Source: Vesta saturnalis (lineage: Eukaryota; Arthropoda; Insecta; Coleoptera; Lampyridae). Taken from it: a stretch of DNA of 64,000 nucleotides. The stretch covers positions 6,257,501 to 6,321,500 of the forward strand of contig JARFJB010002472.1 of assembly GCA_036346205.1 (NCBI GenBank), written 5' to 3'. This document shows positions 35,276 through 46,240 of this stretch, one piece after another. The stretch's first letter is position 1, and each line of letters opens with the position of its first letter. Both the position numbers and the translations under genes were made by a program. Under the pieces are notes generated by a model, which worked only from the letters and a program-made list of their open reading frames with translations, searched no databases and was not told where the DNA came from.

Positions 35276-36475
35276 AATATTGCACAACAATTAGTTCATA
35301 ATATCCAAAACATATTTATTCATAACAATGCGAAACGTGTGCCTTTTGATATCAAAAATTTATTCCCGAGTATCCCACCAAATGATGTGATTAATATTAT
35401 AGATAATCTCTTGACTGTCAGTAACACTAAGTGTATCATTAAGCAAAACATTCTCAACACCTTAATCACATGTTTAAACCAAAATTATATTGAATTAGTA
35501 ATGAGATTTTTAGTGTCAATAAAGGCTTAATTATGGGTAATCCGTTAAGTCCTATTTTAGCAGAAGTCTTTATGGATAATTTAGAGCAAACGATCAACAA
35601 ACGCCCATTTAGTAGATTCTTAGTTTGTTTTAATGGATCTAATAGGCAATTACAAAATTTTTTGAATTACTTAAACACATTACATACAGGTATTTCATTT
35701 AGAGCAAAAAGTGAAAACAACACCCAAATTAACTTCTTAGACCTAACAATAACAAATCAGAATAATAAATTAGAATTTTCAATTTATCATAAACCTTAAC
35801 ATACTGACACAGTTATTCATAGCAATTCTTGTCATCCTTATAATTACAAAATGGCGGCCTTTAATAGCTATATTCATAGACTTCTAACTATTCCGATGTC
35901 TAAAACAAAATTAAACAAGTCGCCGTAAATAATGGTTACACAGGATCGAATGTCAATAGAATTAAAAAAAAAAAGAACACAGGTTTACATTAAAATCAGT
36001 TTACCCTGCTCAACCCAAAATTAGAAAATTTTTTAACACGTTAATTTATGTAGGTAAACCTACAGAAATAATATCTAACCAACTGAAAAAACTAGATTTG
36101 AGTATAACGTACAAATGTAACAATACTTTAGGAAAATACATAAGAAACAATAAATCCAAAAATCAGAAATAAAATAATTCAGGAGTATACAGACTAAATT
36201 GCGGGATTTGTGATAAATACTACATAGGACAAACAGGTAGAAGTTTTAGTAAACGTATTTCTGAACATGTTAGTTCATATAAAACAATACAGGCTCTTCT
36301 AACTATGCGTCACATTTGAACTCAGAAAATCACAATTTTGAAATTTTGCATGTTAAAAATGAAGGTAAAAGATTAGACGTTTTAGAATCATTAAAAATTT
36401 TTAAAAACAAAAATACAGGTTTGTTATTAAACAATCAAATTGATTTATACTATTCGCCACTGTTTGATTTTCCCT
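35276..36475 (+). pseudogene. Penelope-like element: reverse transcriptase plus GIY-YIG endonuclease, broken
   Basis: Two frames (35210-35530 and 35533-35799) give VPFDIKNLFPSIPPNDVI, the RT block with the first catalytic Asp, then after a TAA MGNPLSPILAEVFMDNLE. The next block is RFLVCFNGSNRQLQNFLNYL; the expected Y-x-DD residues are gone, so the RT is catalytically dead. INFLDLTITNQNNKLEFSIY follows. In another frame, 36190-36270 reads YRLNCGICDKYYIGQTGRSF followed by SKRISEHV, the signature of the GIY-YIG endonuclease that defines these elements, and then GKRLDVLESLKIF. The 3' end is cut by the pogo-like insertion at 36519 and resumes at 38150. Confidence 0.9.
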
Positions 36476-36518
36476 CTTCATGACATAAATAGTTGTCAGC
36501 CTCCCACCACAATTAGTA

Positions 36519-38149
36519 GAGGAGTGCGGGGCACATTTGACAGTGGGGCAGTTTTGACTAGTTTAAAATTACCGCCTAAAAGTGAACGACCAAGTCTAAT
36601 TTTCATAAACGTGGTAGCTCAGATACCTATCCATACTCAGTATAAATGTTGTTGCAATTGAAGAAGTTTTGTGGTTTTTATGCATATTTTTCGTAACGAT
36701 TCCTAAATAAATTTAATTTCGAACGCCTTTTAAATTCAGGTAAGTGTTCTAAAACTGGTTTTTTAGTGGGTTTTGATATTTTAGCTAAATATTGCGGTAT
36801 TTTCGATAATTTTTGTCTTTCCTAACCTTAAAAACGGTAGCAAATATTTCTGATTTTTACCATCATTTCATTTTAACAGTGAATGGGGCACTTTTAACAT
36901 AGGTCACTTGGGGCAGATTTGTCATGTCAAAATTGCCCCACTAATAATGTATATGCATTCAAAGATTCTGACTACGTGAATGAAGAGAAAGAAAATATCT
37001 CTTGTCAAAACATTTCTTCTCCAGATGTCATATGTCCTTCAACTTCAAAAGAACATGATACAAATTATAATAATGACGAGGCATCAGACCAGTTAGAGAC
37101 TACTAGCATAGTTACTCCCAAACCAACGTCAAGTATAGAAATTCAATCGGCATCTACAAACCATCTACTACAAAGTACAAAAAAACAACTAATATCGCCA
37201 GCAATGGTAAGAGCATTACCAAAACCTAAACCGAGGGTGAAGTCAAAGAAAGGAAGGGAAAAAGGAAAATCAACAATTTACACCGAATCACCAGAGTATA
37301 AAAAAATAAAAGAAAGAATAGAGAGAAGGATAGAAATAGAAGAACAGAAAAAGAGAATAAAAGAAAGAAGAAAAAAGCAAAAAGATTTTTGTTCAAGAAC
37401 GACAAGCATCAAAAGAAAAAGGATGGTTCGTCAGAAGAAAGCGATGTGGATTCAGTATTCTCCTTAGCTTCAGATAGTTCTATAGGCACTCATTCAATTA
37501 TGGAGCTAACAGATGACCAGCAAATACAAAGAGATCATTTTGTCTTAGTACAATTTCCAACAAAAACAACAGTTATTTATTATGTAGGACGAGTTGTTGA
37601 AGAGGTCAGTGACCAAGAATTTAAAATAAATTTTTTGAGAAGAAAGTTTAACCAAAACAAATTCTTCTACCCAGATGTTGAAGATAGTGCCGATGTAAAT
37701 CGAATGGATATTATTGCCATTCTACCAGATCCCATGTTGAAAAACAAGTATTTGGAGTTCGATGTAAACATCAGCGATTACCAAATTAAATAATTAGAGA
37801 TTATTTTTTTGTTAAATAATTGAGGATTGTTTTATAAATAATTATTTAAATATGGTTTTTTAGTTTTTATTATACAAAATACTCTTTACATTGTATCTTT
37901 TAATTATGTTAAAACTGCCCCATCGGCATGTCAAATGTGCCTCATACACGGGGCACTTTTGTCATTTTTCTCATATCAGTATTAATTTTTTCTTTTGTTT
38001 TTTGTGTGGAAATTATGAATTAAAATATTTTTTTTCGAATTCAGCAGAGTATTTTTATTATGCTCCCCATATTGAAGAACTTGAAAAAATATATTTTTTT
38101 ATTAAAATTAATTAAAAATCAAAACTATGTCAAATGTGCACTCCCCTAT
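36519..38149 (+). mobile_element. Non-autonomous pogo-like element inserted in the Penelope-like element
   Basis: The left end TAGAGGAGTGCGGGGCACAT and, inverted, the right end ATAGGGGAGTGCACATTTGA pair except for a 4-base gap. TA is present at both borders. Motif GGGGCA-N2-TTTGACA or its complement recurs near both ends (36528, 36545, 36885, 36910, 36925, 37912, 37929, 37950, 38129). PLE sequence lies on both sides, so the insertion postdates the PLE. Confidence 0.75.
36919..37793 (+). pseudogene. C-terminal region of a pogo-type (DDE_1) transposase, one frameshift
   Basis: Frame 36919-37467 carries a Ser/Thr-rich linker, then SPAMVRALPKPKPRVKSKKG and STIYTESPEYKKIKERIERR, the basic 'RPLPKA-x-KGR-x-TDTPEK' tail of pogo/jerky-like transposases. 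A one-base shift at about 37390-37460 moves the reading into frame 37389-37793: an acidic Ser run (SSEESDVDSVFSLASDSS), then a compact domain HFVLVQFPTKTTVIYYVGRV ... FYPDVEDSADVNRMDIIAIL. The DNA-binding and DDE domains are absent, so this is a deletion derivative. The start codon lies within the subterminal repeats and is probably not meaningful. Confidence 0.65.
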
Positions 38150-38260
38150 AGGTTAAGTATTGTAAGCTTAAGTTAGAAGAAGACACTGTGTGTCGAAACA
38201 ATTGTTATTCATTAAATGATTTTGTGGAAATTAGAAACAGTTTGTTTCATTTAAGTGTTA
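38150..38260 (+). mobile_element. 3' tail of the Penelope-like element
   Basis: Resumes after the pogo-like insertion. TTAGAAGA, a perfect GACAC-TGT-GTGTC hairpin, then GAAAC (38173-38199), followed by AATTGTTATTCATTAAATGA. This is the copy that links the hairpin-GAAAC tail to a recognisable PLE. Confidence 0.65.
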
Positions 38261-40112
38261 AATTCGTTCTTCTTAGGTTAACATCTTTTTTACAAAAATA
38301 TCGGAATAATACGTACAAACAATAATAATACGGTACAAAATGTCACAATGACGTTTGTCAGTGCAATATTATTGACGCCACTTAGATTTTCATATTTGAA
38401 TTTTTATAATGTTGAACAAACTAAAACATAAAATTATAAACTGACGTTTCAAATTTTGTATTTAGGCTTTATTTTGTATTAGAAACTGCTTTTATCTATA
38501 AACATTACTTCTAAAATAATAAATAATGGTAGTTCTCTCTTTATGCATTTTCATATTTTCTTAATGTACATCTGAGTTAAGATTTTGCTATGGTAACCTC
38601 ATTTTTTTGACAAGCAGAATTTTTTGTAAAGAATGACTTTTTGTCCTAAAATCAATAATAAAATTTTTTCGACTCTTATCAACTCCATCCTGGGACACAC
38701 TGTATAGTTTAATTAAGCGGCAAGCACCCATTATTCCCATTATAAATGCGATCTAGAAAAGATATACGGTTAGTTGACCTTAGTACAAATATTTAACGCT
38801 TACTTTCGTTGGAAGATATTTATCATAACATTTGGCGTTAATGTTAACTGCTCTTTAGAAGTAGACGGAATATCCATTTTACTTTAATTTTGTTAATAAA
38901 TTTAGTATAGATTTACGAAAGAACCCAATTTAATTAAAAATTACAGAAAAATGATGCATGATTGTTTTCATGGTAACAAGTAAATGTGCATCGCCAAGTC
39001 ACTTCGCTAAGCGAGAGAAAGAGATCAATTCTCTTCTACAAACCGGCACCCTTGACTGAATGTATTTGACGGATACCATGACAATATATAAATTAACAGT
39101 GATTTATTTTTATTAATCTCGTTGCTAATGACAATAACAGTGATTAATGAAAATTAGTGTGTAATGTATGCTATTAGTATTGTCTGCCGAGATTATAGAT
39201 TATACTATAGTCGTAGACAAATAATTTTAGTTACTTGTAAATGACGTGAGTTATGTACGTTAATAACCTCGGGCAACTTACAATCCCCCGGGACTAACAT
39301 CCCTCGACATTGAAATCCGTTGCCCTAGGTAATTAACACCCTCATAACTCCCTTGATATATAAATAACTATAAGATAACTATGCAACCTCTTTTTTAAAC
39401 GTACGTAACACGCAACATTGTAGAAACAAAAACAATAATCTATGTCAGAATGACGTTTAAAACTTCATGTCGGAGATTAATAGACATAAATACATGTTAA
39501 CTTATAAAAAATGTCAAAGCCGCCCGTTTCTATAAGATATCAATAAGACAGTTTAACCATTTTAATTCATATTTACTTAATTTTTAGACTTATCTTGCCT
39601 TATATTAAGAAACTTTATAAAGAAAAGTGATGTAAAATTAAATTTTCTTTCAAAAATATGTCTACACTTTTTCTTGTAAAATTAAGCGTTATCCAGATAT
39701 TGAACAAAATTTAACTAAGACTTAAGTTCTATCTTTGAAATTTTAATTTTAATTATGTTTAAGGTCTATATCTAGGTGATTTCATATCTCTGAAGTACTG
39801 AAATATGCAGCTGTTTTAGAAATATTTGATAATAACCAAAAACTGCCCCTAATAAACCCCCCTCTTCGCCGCTGGATTTCTAACAAAATCTAATTAGCTC
39901 CAAGCGAAATGAAAGCAAGCTTAAATAGCAAATTTAAGTACATAGGTGTCTTCGTTCTGGAGTTATCGATGATACTAACACACAGGCACACACACACACA
40001 TATAATCAACGCCGATTTTGGCGAAACTTGCCGAAAAGTTGTAAAATGAGCTAATAAGTCAATTTAGCGATAGTGAAAAAAAAGTCGATTGCATAACGTT
40101 CTATACTTACAT

Positions 40113-40116
<4 letters not shown>
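38261..40116. other. No gene seen (probable host intron)
   Basis: AT-rich sequence upstream of the host exon. 'ctgggacacactgtatag' near 38689 looks like the end of another small element. (CA)n at about 39987. No coding content. Confidence 0.5.

Positions 40117-40177
<61 letters not shown>
40117..40177. repeat. (TA)n microsatellite
   Basis: About 30 TA units. Confidence 0.98.
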
Positions 40178-40180
<3 letters not shown>

Positions 40181-40725
40181 GTCGGAAGGTAAAATGGCAA
40201 TACATAATTATCTTAAAAATTTTTTATTAAAATTATTTCACTTATTATAATTTCCACTTTGTAGGTTCCACTCCAGATGTCTAATTATCCGGATTTATTA
40301 TTTATTTAAAACCTATTAAGCTTTACTTGCTTTAAAAGCTAAATTACATATAATTTAACAAATTCAACGTGTCAAATCAATTATTAATAAAGCAGAAATC
40401 GTAAATGAACGTAAAAATTAAACAGATTCAATTTAATCAAACTCTGCTCAATGTTTTGATTTGAAATAGATTAATAATGATAATTTAGGTTTTCAGCTGC
40501 AGATTCTAAATTAAACATCAGTAAACAAGTTCCTAAATAAAACTTTTTAGAATTTTGAGTTAAATTCTTTATTTATTAGCTTATAAAGTTGTTATATTTA
40601 GTATTGAAATATACATACTTCTACATTGATTTTTAGAATAATGGTAAATTCCTAAACCAAACTAAAGATTAATGTAGGTAACGTGCGCTACGTATCTACC
40701 AACAATAATTGCATTTTTGTTTCAG
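40178..40725. other. Presumed intron ending in the exon's acceptor site
   Basis: AT-rich; ends in a pyrimidine tract, TTTTTGTTTCAG, at 40714-40725. Confidence 0.6.
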
Positions 40726-41061
40726 TGAGGATGAACCCGAAACTATACTCACGATAGCAATTCCGCGGCCTAAATCTTCAATGAGCGTAGCAGAATTAGC
40801 AGCTAAATCTCACTTTCCATTTTCCATTACACCACCCCCGAGCCCTGCACATCCGATATCAGCATCGAAATATTCAACCGGATATAGCCAACAACAGGTA
40901 CCTCTTAGTAACGCTCCACCTGAGGAACAAGAAATAATATCTACTACACTTAAAAGAGCGGTTTCCTGTGATAGTGTATGTTCAGATTCTTCTGTCGCTC
41001 TTGGGGACCTAGAAGAGCCGAACGTGACAGGTTACTTATGTCTCGGCCTAGAATATGACAG
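40726..41061 (+). CDS. Internal exon of a host gene, possibly synaptotagmin-family
   Basis: The exon is 336 bp, bounded by TTTTTGTTTCAG on the left and AG|GTAAAGT on the right. Both boundaries split a codon after two bases, so the exon is 112 codons long and can be included or skipped without changing frame. The product begins EDEPETILTIAIPRPKSSMS, then a Pro/Ser-rich linker with SITPPPSPAHPISASKYS and KRAVSCDSVCSDSSVALGD, and ends GYLCLGLEYDR. A closing 'G-L-x-L-x-LEYD' strand after an acidic Ser linker is how C2A domains of synaptotagmin-like proteins start. I cannot name the gene. Codon use, GC content and lack of lesions differ from every TE around it. No other exon of this gene is visible, so the flanking introns exceed tens of kilobases. 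Confidence 0.75.
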
Positions 41062-41545
41062 GTAAAGTGCTCGCTTAATATAATTTCCGATAGGCTGAAA
41101 TCAATATTACATTTCTAAACAAAGTAGGTAGATATTGAATTAGTAAAAGATCTTCTTGCATTAAATTTATCTTATTTTTACACTCTCACATTATGCTTAA
41201 CACTTGTTGCATTTAACGTTCCTATTACATTAATAACAATCTCTTATATATTTTATATGGTTAAACAACATATATTATAATGTAAAAACCTTGCGACTGT
41301 ATTATATCCAGAATAACCAACCCATATCTTTAGCTGTAAACAACGTTGAGAATATGTTATTGCGGTTCCAGGTGTTTGTCTACGTTAATTTATTACGAGA
41401 AACGTCGGTAATCATTATTTATAGCTTTAATTACATAATTAGGAGAAAAAAACACTTTTTACCAAAAATTGATTTTAGTTCAACCTTACTAAACTCTTAA
41501 AGCAAATTTAGTTACAGAAAAATTAGTCCTACTTTAAGGTCGTTA
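41062..41545. other. Presumed intron following the exon
   Basis: Begins GTAAAGTGC at 41062; AT-rich; no coding content. Confidence 0.6.
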
Positions 41546-42104
41546 TACCGGGTGATTCTTTAATACTGATGACAATTTGAATTTCCCGCAAAGCAAAAAA
41601 TTTTAAAGGTTGGTAGTTATACAGTTTCATTTATTTAATTCCAGTGGTGTATGTAGTATCAGTCCCTAAACTAATAATTTATTTTTAAATTACAAATAAA
41701 TCTCCCGTTTTACAACAAATTTTATATTTATACTAATCACAGTTACGTCATTAACAGTTTATTAAATAAACTATAGAAATTTCTCAAAATATCCGTTATG
41801 GTCATGAGACAATTCCACTCTACACTTCATATTGTCAAACACTTTTTAACCTACAAAAATCTAATCACTTACTTTTATACATTTTTGAATTACGGAGTAT
41901 CTCTGAAAAAACTGTTTTAAGGAACGTTGATAATGCAGAATGGAAAAGTAAATAAAAATCAAAAACAATTTAACGACGGCACTGATGTCAAAAAGGAGTG
42001 AATAAAATAACTAAAAATATTTAACCGCCAATTCAACACCGTAAAGAACTAGAATCGTACGCGCGAAATTCAAACTGTCATCAGTATTAAAGAATCACCC
42101 GGTA
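41546..42104. mobile_element. Mariner-type MITE, 559 bp
   Basis: Left end TACCGGGTGATTCTTTAATA and right end its reverse complement. The match continues through 'ctgatgaca-tttgaatttc-cgc' for about 47 bp with few mismatches. TA at both borders. The interior is AT-rich and non-coding. It lies about 485 bp downstream of the host exon, inside the presumed intron. Confidence 0.9.
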
Positions 42105-42479
42105 TCTCACTGTTGAAGTACCTACTCAAGCTCATGTTATTTAACATCACACATAGTTTATAGCTTAGATATTTTTTTGATTTCGACAATTTATTCAGAT
42201 TACCACTGTTTGAATTCTTACTCATGACCTTAAAAATTAAGGTACCTTAAGTTCTGTGTACGTTATGTGTAACACGACCATCGCTTTTCCCTTTGAAATC
42301 AAACTGCCTATTTTTCTATAGGTTGTATGTGAATACTATACCCGTATTTGTAAATACATGGAGAACAGCTGGCCAACACTTCACCAATTAAATGGCTTTA
42401 GTCAATACTTTCATAAACTTACATCAGAACTTTATGTTGAAGAATGGTTCTTATTTCTGAATTATTAACTGGTCATACC
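42105..42479. other. No gene seen
   Basis: AT-rich spacer between the MITE and the Gypsy fragment. Confidence 0.55.
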
Positions 42480-44404
42480 GACAAAATTACAAGGAAAAAT
42501 GAAAAAGTGGTTACATGGATCCCATCTTGGAATTGAGAAAACGCTGGCACGCACCAGAGAATTGTATTATTGGCCGAGGATGAACAGACAAATTAAAGAA
42601 ATGGTTCAATCGTGTATTATTTGTGAAAAGTTCCATAGGAATAATCAAAAAGAACCATTGGTCCAGAACGAAACACCAAAGTATCACGTATTAATTTTTC
42701 AACTTTGACAAAATTGTTTACATCTTTAACAATTTTTAACAGAATTACTACTGGCAAAGATAACTGTAAGTGTTATCGAAACGTTTAGATTGTATAATTT
42801 AACATACACCATTAAAAAAACGCAAAAAAGATAATAATTTAACAAAGTATCCGTTTCATGTTGTAGCAATGGATTTATTAGAATATGCAGGGCACTATTA
42901 TGCTGCTCCTTTGGATGCGTATTCCAACTACTTGCTTGTAATGGATTAGCCGAAAAAGGTGTGGAAATTGCTAAAAACTTATTAAAACGTTGTTATAAAA
43001 CAAATGATCTCGGCTCTTATCAATACCGAGTCTTGAAATACAATACGACTCCTGAAGCAAGGATGCAGGTCTCAGAGATATTTTTCGGAAGATTGTTCAA
43101 AACAAAACTACCGGATTCACTCTTAATGAGAAACAACTTAGAAAAATCGGTCCAACAATAAATTGAAAATAAAGTCATTGCCGGTATTGAACGTAGGTGA
43201 TGTGGTTATATTTAAAAAAATGGCAGAGTGGCACTATGGAACAATAGTGGGAGTTGTTAGTAATCGATCGTATATAATTAAGGATAGTTTTAATTACCAC
43301 TTTAGACGTAACCGAAGAATGATTGCTAAGTCAAATAATCTTTATTTTAATGCTAGCGATAATGTTAAACAGGGTTGTGAAAATATGCCTGAAATAAACA
43401 TAGCGCCCCCAGCGGTTAATAATGCTGGTAACCAGTCAGATACAAACGTTAGTACAGAAAGTATAACGTTGCCAGCAATAATTCTGGTGATGCGGAAGAA
43501 TCAGTGACGCAATGCATCACGCAATCATCATCGGTTATAGACAACACTGGTTCTGAAGCAGATAGCCAGGATGAGGGTAGACAGCGATAGGACAATACAG
43601 GGTGAATCTTATCTAATCCGCCAAAATTAAAGGAGCACTAGAACTCATCATTATAAGCAATAAAGTTCGTATGTACATGGGTCCGGAAATGTTTCGTCTC
43701 CGAGATACAGGGTGTCGAAGTTGAAAAAAGAAATCGCGTTTGCGACTGTTTCGAAATAATTTCATGAAATTTTCTATACGGGGTTTTTTTGGGCATTTTG
43801 AACAGTTGTTATCAAAAGAACTTGCTTACTTTTAATATTAATTTCTTTTCTTTTTCTTTTTTTAATGTTGGCTATTTTAGTGCTCCTTACAAAAGTTAGT
43901 TTTGAATAAATAAACATTGTGAGTTTTAAATGCGTTTTTCTCGGAAAAGGTTGCTCCTAGCGACTTCACTAAGATATACCTTTTTTTAACAGAAAAGATA
44001 GGAGAATCGATTTGTCTTGTCCAAAATGGCATACAGTGTAGCACAAAAAAGTTTCAACGATTTAAAGGGGTCGAAATGGTTGCCGCTGGTGCCCTCTAGA
44101 AACCACAACTAAATGGACCAAAAATTTGAATTTGTCATCCCAAAAAACCTCCGTATACGAACTTTCATGAAATTATTTCGAAACAGTCGAAAGATATTGA
44201 AGAAAACGCAATTTCTTTTTTAAACTTTGACACCCTGTATCTCGGAAACGAAGCATTTCCAGACCCATGTACATATGAACTTTTTTGCTTAGAATGATGA
44301 GTTCTAGTACTCCTTTAATTTTGGCGGATTAGATAAGATTCACCCTGTATATCACACGAAGTGGTCGTATAGTTAAACCACCAAAAAAAATAGTTATTAT
44401 TCCA
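42480..44404 (+). pseudogene. Gypsy-type retrotransposon integrase region, broken, with MITE inserted
   Basis: The H2C2 zinc domain is at 42499-42708 (HLGIEKTLARTRELYYWPRM ... CIICEKFHR). The integrase core start with its first Asp is at about 42855-42930 (YPFHVVAMDLLEYAGHYY ... DAYSNYLLVMD). Most of the core, including the DD-E remainder, is missing. The C-terminal part is in 42961-43161 (YRVLKYNTTPEARMQVSEIF) and 43163-43507 (NVGDVVIFKK, NRSYIIKDSFNYHFRRNRRM). A MITE splits the frame at 43596. On its far side the text resumes ITRSGRIVKPPKKI (about 44350-44395), the usual end of Gypsy pol. No functional protein. Confidence 0.85.
43596..44349. mobile_element. Mariner-type MITE, 754 bp, long inverted ends
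   Basis: TACAGGGTGAATCTTATCTA at the left and its inverted form at 44330-44349. Pairing extends about 190 bp ('ccaaaattaaaggag', 'cgtatgtacatgggtc', 'gagatacagggtgtc', 'actgtttcgaaataatttc'). Removing it restores Gypsy reading across the junction, confirming an insertion at TA. Confidence 0.92.
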
Positions 44405-44464
44405 TGACGAAAATTTCAATAACATCGTTCAACAAATTCTAGGTGTTGCAATTTTTATGGAAGT

Positions 44465-44468
<4 letters not shown>

Positions 44469-44532
<64 letters not shown>
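44469..44532. repeat. (TA)n microsatellite, left of the Tc1 element
   Basis: About 32 TA units. Confidence 0.97.
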
Positions 44533-44535
<3 letters not shown>

Positions 44536-44703
44536 CAGGCGATTTTAAGCTATTTAATTTTTAAATGCTTTTTTATTATAAAAAAGTTTTCAAAGTAAAT
44601 AATTTAACAAAAAGACAAGAAAAAATTAAAATTAGGTAAAAGTGACTAATAACTTAATTTCAAGTTAATCAAAAAACAAAGAAAATGAACACAAATTTCC
44701 TTT

Positions 44704-45707
44704 TCAGCGATAACGAGTATGTCCTCCGTGGGCTTCAATGGCAGCTTGGCAACGTCTTTGCATGCTGGTTATGAGATTATTAAAGTTTTCTTGCGGAATC
44801 TGTTGCCAGAGTTGTCGAAGCAAATTTCTCAATTGTTCCATTGTTTGTGGTTGGGGATTATCATGATCCAAAGCTCTCTGCAACTGATCCCAAGCATGCT
44901 CTATCGGATTTAAATCAGGCGATAGAAGAGGTAAAGCTAAATAAGGAATTCCATTGGTTTCAATTGCATCCATAACTGCCATGGATCTGTGTGGACGAGC
45001 GTTATCGTCCAAAAAAAGGAAACCAGGACCCACAGCAGCATGAAACTCTGGCACAATGTTGTTGATCGCCTGAGTCAAGTGTTTCCCGGAATAACCAGCA
45101 AGTCCGTATGGCCATCATAACAAATGCCCCCCCATACACAAACAGTGCCTCCTCTGAGTGAACTTCTTGTACTGATCGCCGATGTCTTGGCATCAAAGGT
45201 TGTGTCCAGGCACGCGTACGACGACTATCCGAAAAACGACCATATCTCGATTCATCAGTGAACAGTACCAACTTCCACTCTTCTGTCCAATTGACACGCT
45301 CTCTTGCCCATTGTAATTTTTGTCGCCTATGTTCGTATCAATGGTACACCTCTAAAAAGTCGTCTAGAACGTAAATTGATATCCCATAAACGTATTCTGA
45401 CAGTTTCAGCTGATATTAATGTTCCTGTGGCTTCTGCGAGCCTCCTACTAAACATTCGACATGTGCTCAAAGGTTCTCGGTGTACATAAATGGTGACATA
45501 TCCGTCTTCAGCAGGGGTAGTTATTGATGGGCGCCCAATTCTAGGTCTTTCTTCAACTGATCCAGTGTCTTGAAAACGGTTAAAAAGTCTAGAAATGACA
45601 CTTTGGCTAACTTGAAAAAGAGTTGCTACGTCACTTTGTCGTTGACCACCCTGTAGCAAACCAATTGCTCTATTTGCTTCGTCAGATGTTAAGTTACGTC
45701 TAGGCAT
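44704..45707 (-). pseudogene. Tc1-like transposase, nearly complete, two frameshifts
   Basis: Starts MPRRNLTSDEANRAIGLLQG on the minus strand at 45707. A helix-turn-helix follows (SDVATLFQVSQSVISRLFNR), a GRPS hinge (RPRIGRPSITT) and a second HTH with ETVRIRLWD. After a shift at about 45330-45290 the catalytic region opens with VLFTDESRY (first Asp). After another shift near 45080 the last frame carries FLFLDDNARPHRSMAVMD (second Asp) and LSPDLNPIEHAWDQL (Glu), ending EAHGGHTRYR. The catalytic triad is DD34E-like and all three residues are present, so it decayed recently compared with most elements here. Frame pieces: 45749-45327, 45271-45002, 45078-44704. Confidence 0.92.
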
Positions 45708-45974
45708 TAGGAAGTAGCAACGCACAAAACTTTGAAACCAAATTTGCACAATAAATCAACAAATTGACAAGTGAACCAAACAAACAATTGATTTGTTAGA
45801 ACGGGTTAGAAAGAGAAGAACTCTCCACGGCCCTCTACTTGCTATATAATGCTACATTTATCCGTATGGCATAGGTATGATAACTAGCAACTTCAATAAA
45901 GTTTCAAACATGACAAAAATTTGAAAATGAAAAAATTGTGCAGATTTTCAGATATATCCTTAACTTATGTGGAG

Positions 45975-45979
<5 letters not shown>
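45708..45979. other. Non-coding right flank of the Tc1 element
   Basis: Likely the element's 5' region. Ends 'aacttatgtggagcagttta' just before (TA)n, plausible as an inverted end, but no convincing partner is seen at 44533. Confidence 0.45.

Positions 45980-46021
<42 letters not shown>
45980..46021. repeat. (TA)n microsatellite, right of the Tc1 element
   Basis: About 21 TA units; together with 44469-44532 it brackets the Tc1 element. Confidence 0.97.
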
Positions 46022-46022
<1 letters not shown>

Positions 46023-46240
46023 CGTGTTTGGTTAGGTATTGTTATTGTTATTGTTAAAAGAAAAAAAGAAAGCGTGTAAATAAGTGCATACTAGGTTAAG
46101 TATATGAAAGTGTACTTCAGAGGTGCGGTAGACACGACCGTTGGGATGGGACACAAGATTGTAATAGGCAGGTTGGCAGATATTATTAGTTAAATAAAGA
46201 GAGTACTTTATATTGACTTAAAACATTGTACGTATAAATT
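46022..46240 (+). other. Possible Gypsy 3' region or LTR remnant
   Basis: Contains TTAAATAAAGAGAGTACTTT (about 46190), a polyadenylation-like signal of the kind found in LTRs. It would be continuous with the Gypsy fragment if the Tc1 element were removed. No second LTR is available to confirm this. Confidence 0.3.

Noticed and set aside
44533..45979. Clear terminal inverted repeats for the Tc1 element
   Set aside because: The sequences next to the two (TA)n tracts do not convincingly pair; at least one end appears lost.
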